Assembly: GCF_001552615.1 (NCBI RefSeq)
Contig: NZ_BCRN01000012.1
Location: 1 to 64,000 of the forward strand
DNA from: Millisia brevis NBRC 105863
GTDB taxonomy: Bacteria; Actinomycetota; Actinomycetes; Mycobacteriales; Mycobacteriaceae
DNA length: 64,000 nt
Direction of reading: 5' to 3'
Positions 17,837 to 27,101 of the stretch are shown here, one piece after another. Below the pieces are notes generated by a model. The model did not search any database. It saw nothing but the letters and a program-made list of their open reading frames with translations, and was not told the origin of the DNA. How positions within the stretch are numbered: position 1 is the first letter of the stretch; each line of letters opens with the position of its first letter. Made by a program: the position numbers and the translations under genes.

Positions 17837-18103
17837 ATGAACATGTTCACTCGTCCCGCGGAGCACGCCTCCCGTACGGATGTCGACGTCGCTACCGGCA
17901 TTCTGGTCGGCCTGCGCGGCTGCACGGTCTCGGCCGCGCACGACGAATTGCTCGGTGTCGCCGCGGAGCACCGGCTGAGCCCCTTTTCGGTGGCACGAGC
18001 CTTGATCACCCTCGCCTCGGGCGGGGTCACCGCGGGTGAATCGTCCGCGGTCGTGGACATGCGCTGGGGCGGGCTGATCGCCCAGACCCACGAGGCGCAC
18101 TAG
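17837..18103 (+). CDS. Small ANTAR-domain protein
   Basis: 88 residues from ATG 17837, with GGAG 9 nt upstream. Residues about 17-60 (DVATGILVGLRGCTVSAAHDELLGVAAEHRLSPFSVARALITLA) follow the ANTAR pattern: a leading helix with AxGIL, a Gly-Cys turn, then two helices with conserved Ala and Arg positions. ANTAR domains bind paired RNA hairpins and prevent transcription termination. This protein has no GAF or receiver domain, so it is a stand-alone RNA binder or a partner subunit. It is convergent with purD across a 30-bp gap. Confidence 0.7.
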   Translation: MNMFTRPAEHASRTDVDVATGILVGLRGCTVSAAHDELLGVAAEHRLSPFSVARALITLASGGVTAGESSAVVDMRWGGLIAQTHEAH

Positions 18104-18133
18104 GCGCTTGGTGGATCGTCGCCGGTCGGGCCG

Positions 18134-19402
18134 CTAGGAACCGGCCCGACTCGGCACGCTGATCCTGCCTTCCGCCGCCGCCAGACCGATGTCGGTGCGA
18201 AAATGCCCGCCGGGCAGGTGGACGCGGTCCATCGCCGCGTAGGCGTCGGCGCGGGCCCCGGCGAGGTCGTCGGCGACCCCGACCACCGACAGCACCCGGC
18301 CGCCGGCCGAGACGAGTCGCCCGTCGCGCAGCGCCGTGCCGGCGTGCATGTATTCGGGTCCCGTCGCGCCGGTGATCGGATCGCCGGTGCGCGGGGTTCC
18401 GGGGTAGTTGTTGGCGGCCAGGACGACGGTGATCGCCGATCCGTCACGCCACTGCAGCGCCGGCAGCCGGTCGAGGGTACCGTCGGCGACCGCCCGCAGC
18501 ACGCCGCCGAGCGGTGTGGTCAGCAGGGCGAGGACCGCCTGCGTCTCCGGGTCTCCGAAGCGACAGTTGAACTCGACGACCGCCGGTCCCTCGACGCCGA
18601 TCGCCAGGCCCGCGTACAGCAGTCCGGAGAACGGGACACCGCGCGCGACCATCTCGCGGGCGACCGGTTCGACGACGCCGGTGACGATACTGTCGGCGGT
18701 CTGCGCGTCCAGCCAGGGCAACGGGGTATAGGCGCCCATCCCGCCGGTATTGGGTCCCGCGTCGCCGTCGCCGACTCGCTTGTGGTCCTGGGCCGGCAAC
18801 AGCGGCACCACGTTGAGGCCGTCGACCAGGCAGAACAGCGATACCTCGGGACCGTCGAGGAAGGACTCGAGCAGGACGGGGCGGCCGATCTCGAGCAGTT
18901 CGGCGGCGTGGTCGCGGGCGGCGGCCCGATCGGTGGTCACCACCACCCCCTTGCCGGCGGCGAGCCCGTCGTCCTTGACGACCCAGGTGGGACCGAAGCG
19001 ATCGAGCGCCTCGTCGAGCAGGGCGGGGTTGTCGACGATCTCGCTGTGCGCGGTGCGCACGCCGGCGACGCTCATCACGTCCTTGGCGAAGGCCTTCGAT
19101 CCCTCGATGCGCGCCGCGGCCGCCGACGGGCCGAAGACGGCGAAGCCGGCCTCGCGCAGCACGTCGGCCACGCCGAGGACCAGCGGCACCTCCGGGCCGA
19201 TCACCACCAGATCCGCTTCGAAATCGCGGGCGGCGGCCACGACCGCCGCGCCGGAGGCGACGTCGACCGGCCAGACCCGAACGTCGGCCGCGATGCCGGC
19301 ATTTCCGGGGACGCAGGCGATGTCCGTGACGTCCGGATCGGCCTGCAGGGATCGAACGATGGCATGCTCACGGGCGCCGGAGCCGACGACTAGTACTCGC
19401 AC
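18134..19402 (-). CDS. purD: Phosphoribosylamine-glycine ligase PurD
   Basis: 422 residues from GTG 19402. ATP-grasp enzyme of purine synthesis that joins glycine to phosphoribosylamine. It opens with [13 protein letters not shown], followed by [32 protein letters not shown] and [15 protein letters not shown]. The metal-binding C-terminal part has [17 protein letters not shown]. It lies downstream of the large HTH-NTPase gene on the same strand with 103 bp between, and probably has its own promoter. Confidence 0.97.
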   Translation of the reverse strand: MRVLVVGSGAREHAIVRSLQADPDVTDIACVPGNAGIAADVRVWPVDVASGAAVVAAARDFEADLVVIGPEVPLVLGVADVLREAGFAVFGPSAAAARIEGSKAFAKDVMSVAGVRTAHSEIVDNPALLDEALDRFGPTWVVKDDGLAAGKGVVVTTDRAAARDHAAELLEIGRPVLLESFLDGPEVSLFCLVDGLNVVPLLPAQDHKRVGDGDAGPNTGGMGAYTPLPWLDAQTADSIVTGVVEPVAREMVARGVPFSGLLYAGLAIGVEGPAVVEFNCRFGDPETQAVLALLTTPLGGVLRAVADGTLDRLPALQWRDGSAITVVLAANNYPGTPRTGDPITGATGPEYMHAGTALRDGRLVSAGGRVLSVVGVADDLAGARADAYAAMDRVHLPGGHFRTDIGLAAAEGRISVPSRAGS

Positions 19403-19505
19403 GGCGAGTCAGCCTAACGGCGAACCCGCCGCCGGGTGACAACCGCTGCGGTATCGGTGCCGATCGACAGTGCGGTCCGGGTTGTGCGGCGGCGCCCGAC
19501 CCGGC

Positions 19506-22500
19506 TCATCCGATTCCCCGGCAGGGGTCGTCGGGCGATCGATCCGACAACAGATAGCGCCGCCACTCCTCCGCGGTCGGGGGCGCCGATCCGCTGGTGC
19601 ACAGCGCGACGATCGCCCGTTGTGGGTCGGTATCCCAGGTCCGCAGCATGCCGACCGGATCGATCCCGGAGACGGTACCGCCGGCCCCGGATCCCAGCAC
19701 CGTCGCGAAGCGGCCGTACCGCGCCCCGAGGACGGCGAACCGTTCGAACGTCGGCTCGGTCCAGGCCGGTTGACCGACGGGCAGCTCGTCGGTGCGGCTG
19801 TGCACCGTCCACAGCCAGACGCCCGAACCGGTCCCGGCGACGATGCGGCGGCCGCCGGAGGCGAAGGTCAGGGCGGCGGTCTCGTCGACCGGACCGTCGA
19901 GCACGTCGATCAGGCCCGGATATCGGGGTTGTTCGATATCGAAGACCCGCAGCATGCGATCGGTGCCGACCGCGACCAACAGATCGTCGATGGGGCTGAA
20001 GGCGATCGGACCGATCGCCGCCTCGATCGCGGGGTACTCCCCCACCACACCGGCGTCGCCGACATGCCACAGCCGCACGCGCCCGTCGGTCGAGGACGCG
20101 GCCAGGATCTCCCCGCGCCGGTCGAAGGCCATCGCATCGCTCGGTCGACCGGTCCGCCCGGGACCGTCGAGCGCTCGCGGCCGGGCGGGGTTGGTGACAT
20201 CCCACAGTTCGATTTGGGCCGGATCCCGGCTGGCGACCGCCAGGGTCGTGCCGCCGGCGGTGAAGGTCATCGTGTCGACGACCGCCCCGGACGCCCGGAC
20301 CGGCGGCCCGACGAGGACCGGTCGGGCGGGATTTCCGAGGTTCCACAGGTAGACGCGGCCGGTACCGGAGGCCACCGCCGCGAGCGAGCCGTCCGCGGAC
20401 AGTGCCACATCGGCCACCACGGGATCATCGGCGGGCAGCGGCAATTGAGCGATCCGCTCGACCGGACCGAACCCGGAGTCGACGCTCCACAGACCGGGTG
20501 GGTCGCGCGGCTCCTCCGAGCGCAGCAGCAGGCGACCGGCATCGTCACCCGCGGCGTGGCCCGGACCGTCGGCCGGATCGGCGAGGTCCGGTACCGCCCG
20601 CGCCGGCCACAGCCGCACCATCCCGTCACGATCGGCGACCAGAATGACGCCCGCGACGCCGACGGCCACCGACTGCGCCGCCACCGGATCGGGCAGCACC
20701 GCGCTGCGACCGGTGACCGTATCCCAGACCGTCACCCCGTCCGCGCCGGCGGCGACCAATCGCCTTCCGTCTGAGCTGAAGTCGATATCTCCGATATCGC
20801 CGCCCGCCACGAATCCGGGTATCGGCTTCAGGCCGGTGCCCACCACCTCCCACCGCCGGATCTCGCGGCTCTGGAGCGCGGCGGCCAGAGTGCGACCGTC
20901 CGGGGCGAAGCGCAGCGCCACGATTCGACTGCCGCCGGTCTGCAGGTCGACGTCGGCGGGCCCGGTCGGGTCATCGGCATTCCACACCCGCAGCGAGGTA
21001 TCCCGGGATCCGGCGACCAGCAGCCGCCCGTCGGGGCTGTAGGCCACCGCGGCGGCGGATTCGACCGATCGGCCCGCACCGAGCCGACGCGGTTCGGAGG
21101 GATCGCCGATATCCCATCGCAGCAGTACATTCGATGTCGTGGCGGCCACGAGCTGGCGGCCGTCGGGGGCGAAGGCGAACCCGGTGACCGCCGCGCCGCC
21201 ACTGGTCAGCCGGCCCCGTTCGGTCGGCGAGACCGGATCGGCGATATCCCACAGCTCGATGCGACTGCCCGCGGCGACCGCCAACAGATCACCGACCGGT
21301 GCGAAGGCGAGTCCACTGACCGCGCCGCCGATCCCCAACCCGCCTATCCGCTCGATCGACGGCCGGGAGTCGATGCGGACCAGCGACACCGAGCCGTCCG
21401 CGAAGCCGAGCGCGGCGAGCGCGTCGTCGGGGGCGATCGCGACCGGACCGCCGCCCGCGGGCCCGATCCAGCGCAGTGGGGTGCCTGCCGAGGTGGCGTC
21501 GAGCAACGCCGACCGCGTATCGACGGTCGGCGCCATCCGGTACGCCGCGAGCGCGAGCTGGGCGCCGAGCGCGGGGTCGGATTCGCGCAGCTCATTGGCC
21601 TCGGCGGCGAGACTGCGCGCGTCCGCCTCGTCCCGCGCCTGCTCGGTCAGTCGACGCTCCTGCAGGATGCCCAGCCGCAGGTGCACCACCGTCGCGGTCA
21701 GGGAGAGCGCCAGCACCGTCAGGATCGCCAGCGCGATGATCAGCCGTCGGAGATGTCGCCGGCGCCGCCGCTCGTGGTCGGCGCGTTCGTCCCGTTCCGC
21801 CCGACCGGCGGCGAGATAGTCGCGTTCGACGGGGTTGAGTTCGTCCTCGCGCGCGCCCCCCGGCTGCCACTCCCGCAGATGTTCCAGTTCGCCCGCCCCG
21901 GGCAGCGCCGCAGCATCGCCGCTCTCCCGCCAGCGCAGCGCGGCGACCGCCAGCCGCCGGTGGGCGATGATGCCCTCGCGGTCGGCGTCGACCCAACTGC
22001 CCAATCGCGTCCAGGCGCTGATCAGCGTCTCGTGGGTGATCTCGACGTAGTCGCGTTCGACGGTCAGCAGGCGGCTGCGCGCGAACTTCTCGACCACGAC
22101 CCGCACGTCCTCGGCCTCGTCGGCGAAGATCTCGGAGTGGCCGGCCCGGCGGCGCAGGACGGCCGACTCGTCGATCAGGATCAGCCGCAGGAAGAGGCGC
22201 CGGGCGAGCAGCCGCTGCTCGGTGGTCAGCTCGGTGTAGACCGACTCGGCGGTGCGGTGCACCGCACCGGAGATTCCGCCGGTGGCGACGTAGTCCGCGA
22301 CCGTCATCCGCCGCCGGGTCGAATGCCGCCAGGTCTCGAGCAGGGCGTGTGACAACAACGCCAGGGCGCCGTCGTCGAGGGCCGCTCGCGTTCCGCTGGG
22401 CGAAAACTCGATCAGCAGCAGTTGGACGAGATCCGCGTCGACCGTCCAGCCGGCTCGACGCGCCGGTTCGACGATCACCGAGCGCACATCGTCCCCCATC

Positions 22501-23279
22501 AGGCGCCCGACCGTGATCGGCTTGTCGAGGGCGGCGCGCAGGCGCGGTTCGCGTCGCGCGCGGTCGATGTAGTCGGCGCGCAATCCGATCACCACGACGG
22601 GGCCGCCCTCGGCGTCGTCGATGTCGGTCAGCACCCGCCGGCAGTGCGCCGGATCGGCGCAGTCGGTCCACAGTTCCTCGAATTGATCGATCACCAGGAC
22701 GTCCGCCGCGGGCGGGGCGGCGGGCCGCAACTCGGACATTTCGCGCGGGGTCACCGCCGTCACCGACAGGCCCAATCGGCGCAGCGCAGGCTCGAGACCG
22801 GCACTCAGGATCGACGATTTCCCGGATCCGGAGGGCCCTGTGACAACAATCACGCGTGATCGATTCCGGTCGGTTCGGACCGCTCGGACACGTCCCAGGA
22901 CCTGCTCGACGACCAATCCGCGCCCGAAAAACCACTCCGCATCCTCGGCGCGAAACGACTCGAGCCCGCGATACGGATCGCCCGCCGGACGGTCCGATCG
23001 AGGTCTGGCGCGGACCCGCCGAGCGGCCTCCAGCCAGGAGCCGGCATCCGCTCGATCGTCGACTCCACAGATTCTCAGGACGTCGACGAACACGTCCTCG
23101 CTCGCTTTTTCGGGCACATGTTGACCGCTGAACCAGCCACTCAAGGTCCCCAAAGAAGCGCCCGTTTGCTCGGAAACAAAACGGACGGTCACTCCCGCTT
23201 TCTCTCGCAAAGTAGATAACGCGTCGGCAAATTCGGCACGGGTTCGGATTTCCGTTGGATCAGGAAGTGTGGCGGCCAT
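19506..23279 (-). CDS. HTH - nSTAND NTPase - transmembrane - WD40 protein
   Basis: 1257 residues. Residues about 15-60 are an HTH (VRFVSEQTGASLGTLSGWFSG). A STAND-type NTPase follows: PYRGLESF at 103, FFGRG at 117, Walker A GPSGSGKS at 148-155, Walker B VLVIDQFEELW at 194-204, and a winged-helix region with VEITHETLISAW at 412-423. A single transmembrane helix is at about 512-534 after a run of Arg/His. From about 600 to the end there are 12 or more WD40-like blades (repeats such as FAPDGRQLVAATTSNVLLRWDI). STAND proteins act as switches that oligomerise when the repeat domain binds a target. The membrane helix between NTPase and propeller suggests the WD40 sensor is outside and the HTH/NTPase inside. 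The GC-rich codon use matches its neighbours. The function is unknown; it may regulate its own promoter or the divergent cassette. Confidence 0.85.
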   Translation of the reverse strand: MAATLPDPTEIRTRAEFADALSTLREKAGVTVRFVSEQTGASLGTLSGWFSGQHVPEKASEDVFVDVLRICGVDDRADAGSWLEAARRVRARPRSDRPAGDPYRGLESFRAEDAEWFFGRGLVVEQVLGRVRAVRTDRNRSRVIVVTGPSGSGKSSILSAGLEPALRRLGLSVTAVTPREMSELRPAAPPAADVLVIDQFEELWTDCADPAHCRRVLTDIDDAEGGPVVVIGLRADYIDRARREPRLRAALDKPITVGRLMGDDVRSVIVEPARRAGWTVDADLVQLLLIEFSPSGTRAALDDGALALLSHALLETWRHSTRRRMTVADYVATGGISGAVHRTAESVYTELTTEQRLLARRLFLRLILIDESAVLRRRAGHSEIFADEAEDVRVVVEKFARSRLLTVERDYVEITHETLISAWTRLGSWVDADREGIIAHRRLAVAALRWRESGDAAALPGAGELEHLREWQPGGAREDELNPVERDYLAAGRAERDERADHERRRRRHLRRLIIALAILTVLALSLTATVVHLRLGILQERRLTEQARDEADARSLAAEANELRESDPALGAQLALAAYRMAPTVDTRSALLDATSAGTPLRWIGPAGGGPVAIAPDDALAALGFADGSVSLVRIDSRPSIERIGGLGIGGAVSGLAFAPVGDLLAVAAGSRIELWDIADPVSPTERGRLTSGGAAVTGFAFAPDGRQLVAATTSNVLLRWDIGDPSEPRRLGAGRSVESAAAVAYSPDGRLLVAGSRDTSLRVWNADDPTGPADVDLQTGGSRIVALRFAPDGRTLAAALQSREIRRWEVVGTGLKPIPGFVAGGDIGDIDFSSDGRRLVAAGADGVTVWDTVTGRSAVLPDPVAAQSVAVGVAGVILVADRDGMVRLWPARAVPDLADPADGPGHAAGDDAGRLLLRSEEPRDPPGLWSVDSGFGPVERIAQLPLPADDPVVADVALSADGSLAAVASGTGRVYLWNLGNPARPVLVGPPVRASGAVVDTMTFTAGGTTLAVASRDPAQIELWDVTNPARPRALDGPGRTGRPSDAMAFDRRGEILAASSTDGRVRLWHVGDAGVVGEYPAIEAAIGPIAFSPIDDLLVAVGTDRMLRVFDIEQPRYPGLIDVLDGPVDETAALTFASGGRRIVAGTGSGVWLWTVHSRTDELPVGQPAWTEPTFERFAVLGARYGRFATVLGSGAGGTVSGIDPVGMLRTWDTDPQRAIVALCTSGSAPPTAEEWRRYLLSDRSPDDPCRGIG

Positions 23280-23428
23280 TTTTCCCGAACCTAACTATTT
23301 GGACGTTCGTCCGAGGCAAGTACGGACCTTGTACGGATCGACGTCAACATATCGCCTCTTTGCTGGTCACAACTCCAAGATCGACTTCGGAGTCGAATGC
23401 CTCATTCGTCGCCTGAAAGGAGACGCAG
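23280..23428. promoter_or_regulatory. Divergent control region between the nSTAND gene and the PaaK-E1 cassette
   Basis: 149 bp with lower GC than the flanks. It contains the direct repeat GTACGGA at 23320-23326 and 23331-23337 (11 bp apart, one helical turn) and an inverted pair GGACG-TT-CGTCC at 23301-23312. These are candidate sites for the HTH protein encoded to the left. Confidence 0.45.
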
Positions 23429-24865
23429 GTGTCGTCAATCGCCATGTCCACCGCGGAATCCACAACCGGATTCGGTCGAGCTCTGCACACATTCCAGCGA
23501 GCAGCGCAATTCGTCCCGGCGTATCGGGATTTCCTCGCGATCCACGACGTGGATCCGCGTTCGGTTCGGACGCCGGCGGACTTCGACCGGGTCCCGGCGG
23601 TCACCAAGGAGAACTACCTGAAGCGGTACCCACTCGACATGCTGACCTGGAACGGGGAGATCGGAAGGGCAACGATGTGGTCGACGAGCTCGGGGTCCTC
23701 CGGACGGCCCACCTACTGGCCGCGCGACCTGGTCTCAGCGGAGGAAAGCATCGACCTGCACGGGCGGATCTTCCGCCAGAGCTTCCACAGCCACTACCGA
23801 TCGACGCTGGTCGTGATCGCTTTCGCGATGGGCAACTGGATCGGAGCCGGGTATACACAGGCGGCGGTCACCGCGTTGGCAACCCGCGGACACCGGGTCT
23901 CGGTGATCACCCCGGGCATCGACGTGGCCACGATTCTCGACAACATCGAGCGTCTCGCCCCGCTGTACGACCAGGTGGTATTGGTCGGCTATCCGCCGTT
24001 CGTCAAGGACGTTCTCGACCAGGCGCCGAGGGAGGTTCTCGCGGCCGACATCAAAGTCCTGCTGGCCGGAGAAACCATCACCGAAGAATGGCGCGACTAC
24101 GTTCTCGGGAGGATCCGGAAGCGCGGCAATCCGGAACACAGCTGCCTGATCTACGGGACCGCGGACATGGGGATGGTAGGACACGAGACGCCCACCACGA
24201 TTGCGATCCGACGGGCGGCCCGCCAGAATTCTGCAATACATGAGCAGATTTTCGGCGACGCTCAGGCACCGCCGACTTTCGTGGAGTACGATCCGAACTA
24301 TCGCTACACCGAAATCGACGAAAATGGATATCTCCTTTTCTCCGCCGACACCGTCGTCCCGTTGATCAGGTATCGCATCAACGATCAAGGTACCGTATAC
24401 TCCGCCGCCGAATTGTCCGAACTCCTGCGGCGAACCGGCTACGAGCGGCCAATGTACACCTCCAATGACGCGGTCGGATTCCTGTCGTTGCACCGCCGTA
24501 CGGACATATCGACAACATTTTACGCGCTCGACATCTATCCGGAGAATATCCGCGGCGCACTCGAGCACACGGCGCTGTCCGGCAAGGTGAGCGGCAAGTT
24601 CGTGCTATCTTCTCGCAGCGACGACCGGTTCGAGCAGACCCTCGACCTGCAGGTCGAACTGCAGAACGGTCAGTGCCCGTCCACCGAACTGGCGGAGCAG
24701 ATCCGCAAGCTGGTGATCGAATCCCTCGACACCACGAACACCGAGTACCACAAGCTTCATCAAACGATCGGCGACCGCGCGGAGCCCGAGGTCACGTTGC
24801 ACGAATTCCGATCGAAGCGGTTTCAACACAGCATCAAGCACCGGTGGAATGGAGTGGGCGCATGA
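23429..24865 (+). CDS. PaaK-like adenylate-forming enzyme
   Basis: 478 residues from GTG 23429, decided by AAGGAG 6 nt upstream. It belongs to the phenylacetate-CoA-ligase branch of AMP-binding enzymes: a P-loop-like TSSGSSGRPTYWPRD near residues 85-99, LLAGETITEEWRDYV, CLIYGTADMG near 250 (the adenine-binding block, where true ligases have YGxTE/S), and a C-terminal domain starting near YPENIRGAL. It would activate a carboxylic acid as an acyl-adenylate. No carrier protein or CoA-specific motif is obvious. The stop overlaps the E1-like gene as ATGA, so the two are made together. The physiological substrate is unknown. GC content is slightly lower than the surrounding genes. Confidence 0.75.
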   Translation: MSSIAMSTAESTTGFGRALHTFQRAAQFVPAYRDFLAIHDVDPRSVRTPADFDRVPAVTKENYLKRYPLDMLTWNGEIGRATMWSTSSGSSGRPTYWPRDLVSAEESIDLHGRIFRQSFHSHYRSTLVVIAFAMGNWIGAGYTQAAVTALATRGHRVSVITPGIDVATILDNIERLAPLYDQVVLVGYPPFVKDVLDQAPREVLAADIKVLLAGETITEEWRDYVLGRIRKRGNPEHSCLIYGTADMGMVGHETPTTIAIRRAARQNSAIHEQIFGDAQAPPTFVEYDPNYRYTEIDENGYLLFSADTVVPLIRYRINDQGTVYSAAELSELLRRTGYERPMYTSNDAVGFLSLHRRTDISTTFYALDIYPENIRGALEHTALSGKVSGKFVLSSRSDDRFEQTLDLQVELQNGQCPSTELAEQIRKLVIESLDTTNTEYHKLHQTIGDRAEPEVTLHEFRSKRFQHSIKHRWNGVGA

Positions 24866-25980
24866 TCGAGATTCTGGAACCCGGCGTCGATGATGCCCGT
24901 ATCGCCGAGGTGCTCGCACCCGCGTCCGGGCTGCGCTATGTCGACGCGTGGAAGTGCTCCCTGCAGGAGCTGGCCGAGATCGCCCGCCCCGACCGCGATC
25001 CCGACAGCGTCGCGACATACCTGGCGACAAACTGGACCGAGGAAGCGATCGAGCGGAGCAGCCGATACATCGTCTACCCCTGGCGCCGCACCGTGGTGCG
25101 CCTTCCGGACTCGGAGCGCTTCTGGGACCTGCGTACCGCCCGCAACCGGTACCTGCTCGACCACGACGAGCAGCAGCAGTGGTCGTCGGCTCTGATCGCG
25201 ATCGCCGGGCTCAGCGTCGGCGGGTCGGTCCTGTCGGCCTGCTCCCTGACGGGCGCGCGCCGATTCCACCTGGCCGATCACGACACCCTCGCGCCGACCA
25301 ACCTCAACCGGCTGCAGGGCTCGGTCTGCGATCTGGACGAGCCGAAACTGGTCCTCGCCCAGCGACGCACCCTGGAGATGGACCCCTACTCGCAGATCAC
25401 CCCGTTCCCGGACGGATACACACCGCAGATCTCCGACCGTTTCCTCGGCCTCAGCGGTGAGCGGCCGGCGGTGCTGCTCGAGGAGATGGACAACCTGGCG
25501 ATGAAGGTGCACATCCGCATCGTCGCGCGGGCGGCCGGGATTCCGGTGGTGATGGCGACCGACAACGGCGACAACGTGATCGTCGACGTCGAGCGCTTCG
25601 ACCTGGATCCGGACTATCCGCTCTTCCACGGTCGGGCCGGCGAGCTGACCGGGTTGACCGGTGACGAGTTGAGCGATCCGGCGAATCGGGTGCGGATCGC
25701 CAATGCGATCGTCGGCAGTGAGGTGACGCCGCGCACCCGGTACTCCCTGACTCAGGTCGGTCGGACGCTTCCGTCGTGGCCGCAGATGGGTACGGCGGCC
25801 ACCGCGGCCGGCGCCATCGGCGCGCTCGCCGCCCGGTACGTCGTCTGCGACAAGACGCTCGCCTCGGGCCGCTATCGCCTCGATCTGGATCGCGCCCTGG
25901 TCGGCGACCACGCCGGCGCGGCGCAGCGCTGGAACGAACTCGACGAGGAGAGCTTCCGGGCGATGTTCAACACGGCCTGA
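24862..25980 (+). CDS. E1/ThiF-like adenylyltransferase (Rv1355c/MoeY-like, no nitroreductase domain)
   Basis: 372 residues from ATG 24862, coupled to the PaaK-like gene. An N-terminal segment with SRYIVYPWRRTVVRLP (about 67-82) precedes the adenylation domain: IAIAGLSVGGS (nucleotide loop, near 112-122, a variant of GxGxxG), then LADHDTLAPTNLNRLQG with the Asp and Arg of E1-like enzymes, KLVLAQRR, and EEMDNLAMKVHIRIVARAAGIPVVMATD. This N-terminal layout resembles, from memory, the ThiF half of M. tuberculosis Rv1355c. In that family the domain is often fused to a nitroreductase, which is missing here. There is no CxxC zinc pair and no obvious transfer cysteine. It probably adenylates a carboxyl group, either a peptide C-terminus or a small molecule; the partner is unknown. 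Confidence 0.75.
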   Translation: MIEILEPGVDDARIAEVLAPASGLRYVDAWKCSLQELAEIARPDRDPDSVATYLATNWTEEAIERSSRYIVYPWRRTVVRLPDSERFWDLRTARNRYLLDHDEQQQWSSALIAIAGLSVGGSVLSACSLTGARRFHLADHDTLAPTNLNRLQGSVCDLDEPKLVLAQRRTLEMDPYSQITPFPDGYTPQISDRFLGLSGERPAVLLEEMDNLAMKVHIRIVARAAGIPVVMATDNGDNVIVDVERFDLDPDYPLFHGRAGELTGLTGDELSDPANRVRIANAIVGSEVTPRTRYSLTQVGRTLPSWPQMGTAATAAGAIGALAARYVVCDKTLASGRYRLDLDRALVGDHAGAAQRWNELDEESFRAMFNTA

Positions 25981-25998
25981 GGTTCACCGGCGCCCGAC

Positions 25999-26038
25999 GT
26001 CGCACCCCGGCCGGGTGTTGCTCCGGCCGGGGTGCGAC
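25999..26038 (+). terminator. Strong hairpin after the PaaK-E1 cassette
   Basis: Perfect 16-bp GC-rich stem (GTCGCACCCCGGCCGG and its complement) with loop GTGTTGCT, starting 18 nt after the stop. Confidence 0.8.
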
Positions 26039-26055
26039 ATCCGGTACAACACCGA

Positions 26056-26100
26056 CGACCGGCCCGAGTTCCCCTCGCAGCGGGGATCTCGGGCCGGTCG
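26056..26100. terminator. Second hairpin between convergent genes
   Basis: 13-bp stem CGACCGGCCCGAG / CTCGGGCCGGTCG with an inner TCCCC/GGGGA pair. It lies between the E1-like gene and the convergent TetR gene and can serve both strands. Confidence 0.7.
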
Positions 26101-26142
26101 AATGTTCGTTGCGCGGCCGGTGAACGACCGCGGAAGTCGGCT

Positions 26143-26769
26143 CTACTTCGGCTGCAGGGCCGGGAGCAGCTGACTCAGGACGATCTCGGTCGCCTTGTTG
26201 ACCGACTCACCGGGACGCGTCACCGTGCGCAGCAGCAGCGCGTTCGCGTGGTACGTGGCGATATCCGCGGCCGGCGGTGTCGCGGCGAATTCGCCGGATC
26301 GCTGACCGTACTCGATCGGCATCTGAAGAATGGCGGGGATGCGGACGATATTGCGCACGTCGGCATCGTCACCGGACCGCGGCGGCCCCTCGGAACTGAC
26401 CGTCTGTTCGTGTACCGCAGCCACCAACGCGAAAGTCAGCGGCTGATTCTTGCGGCACATCGTCGCGAAGCGACGCACCTGGCGAACCAGAACCTCCTCG
26501 GGCGGCTTGCCCGCGACGAGCTCGGATTCGGCTTTGTCGATCAAGCCGTTCACCAGAGGCGCATATACGTGAGCCAGCAGCGTCTGCTTGTTGAAGTGAG
26601 TGAACGCCGTCGCGACACCGACGCCGGCATCACGGGCGATGTCCTCGACCCGCGTTGCCTGCCAGCCGTTTGCGGCGAACCGCTCGCGGGCGGCATTGAT
26701 CAACGCCTCCCGAGTCCGGGTTCGTTTGGTTTCGGCACTGCGTTGCCGGGCGTCGAGATTGGTACTCAC
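26143..26769 (-). CDS. TetR-family regulator
   Basis: 208 residues from GTG 26769 (VSTNLDARQ). An open frame extends about 100 residues further upstream, but its codon use is poor and it crosses intergenic inverted repeats. The HTH is WQATRVEDIARDAGVGVATAFTHF at about 37-60, preceded by the basic helix RTREALINAARERF. The C-terminal domain includes ADIATYHANALLLRTVTRPG and ends LLPALQPK. No target gene is obvious: it converges on the PaaK-E1 cassette and sits 332 bp from the next gene, the glycosyltransferase, which is on the same strand upstream. Confidence 0.82.
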   Translation of the reverse strand: MSTNLDARQRSAETKRTRTREALINAARERFAANGWQATRVEDIARDAGVGVATAFTHFNKQTLLAHVYAPLVNGLIDKAESELVAGKPPEEVLVRQVRRFATMCRKNQPLTFALVAAVHEQTVSSEGPPRSGDDADVRNIVRIPAILQMPIEYGQRSGEFAATPPAADIATYHANALLLRTVTRPGESVNKATEIVLSQLLPALQPK

Positions 26770-27101
26770 AGCGGTGACTGTACACGCGCCACTTCCACGG
26801 TCGTGACTGCGCCGCCCCACCGTTTTCCCCGTGTGTCGAGACCTGCCGAAGAGAAATGATCCCATTCCGTAGTTCGACCGAATGACCACCCGGTCGAGGC
26901 CGCGACCTCGACCGGAAGTTCTCGATCCCGCTCGGACAACCATTTGGTACGAGAATGGCCCAAACCGGAGTCCATTTCCGCAGCATTTCCGCAGGATATC
27001 GAGAAACCGACCGGAGTCCCCCTTTCGAGAGACCCCGGTCGGCGCGGGTTTCCGGCTCGTGCGGGGACGCAACCATTAGCGGGCTACGTCCTCCCCCATT
27101 G
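26770..27101. other. 332-bp intergenic region with two inverted repeats
   Basis: No credible gene. It contains a 10-bp inverted repeat CCGGTCGAGG / CCTCGACCGG at 26890-26915. A second, CCGACCGG / CCGGTCGG, is at 27007-27042; lying 60-95 nt beyond the stop of the minus-strand glycosyltransferase, it may be that gene's terminator. The TetR promoter must lie in the left part. Confidence 0.5.

Noticed and set aside
19506-25980. Reading the STAND gene and the E1-like cassette as an anti-phage defence island
   Set aside because: There is no effector nuclease, no ubiquitin-like or E2 partner, no mobile-element border, and the flanks are purine and housekeeping genes; it remains possible but unsupported.
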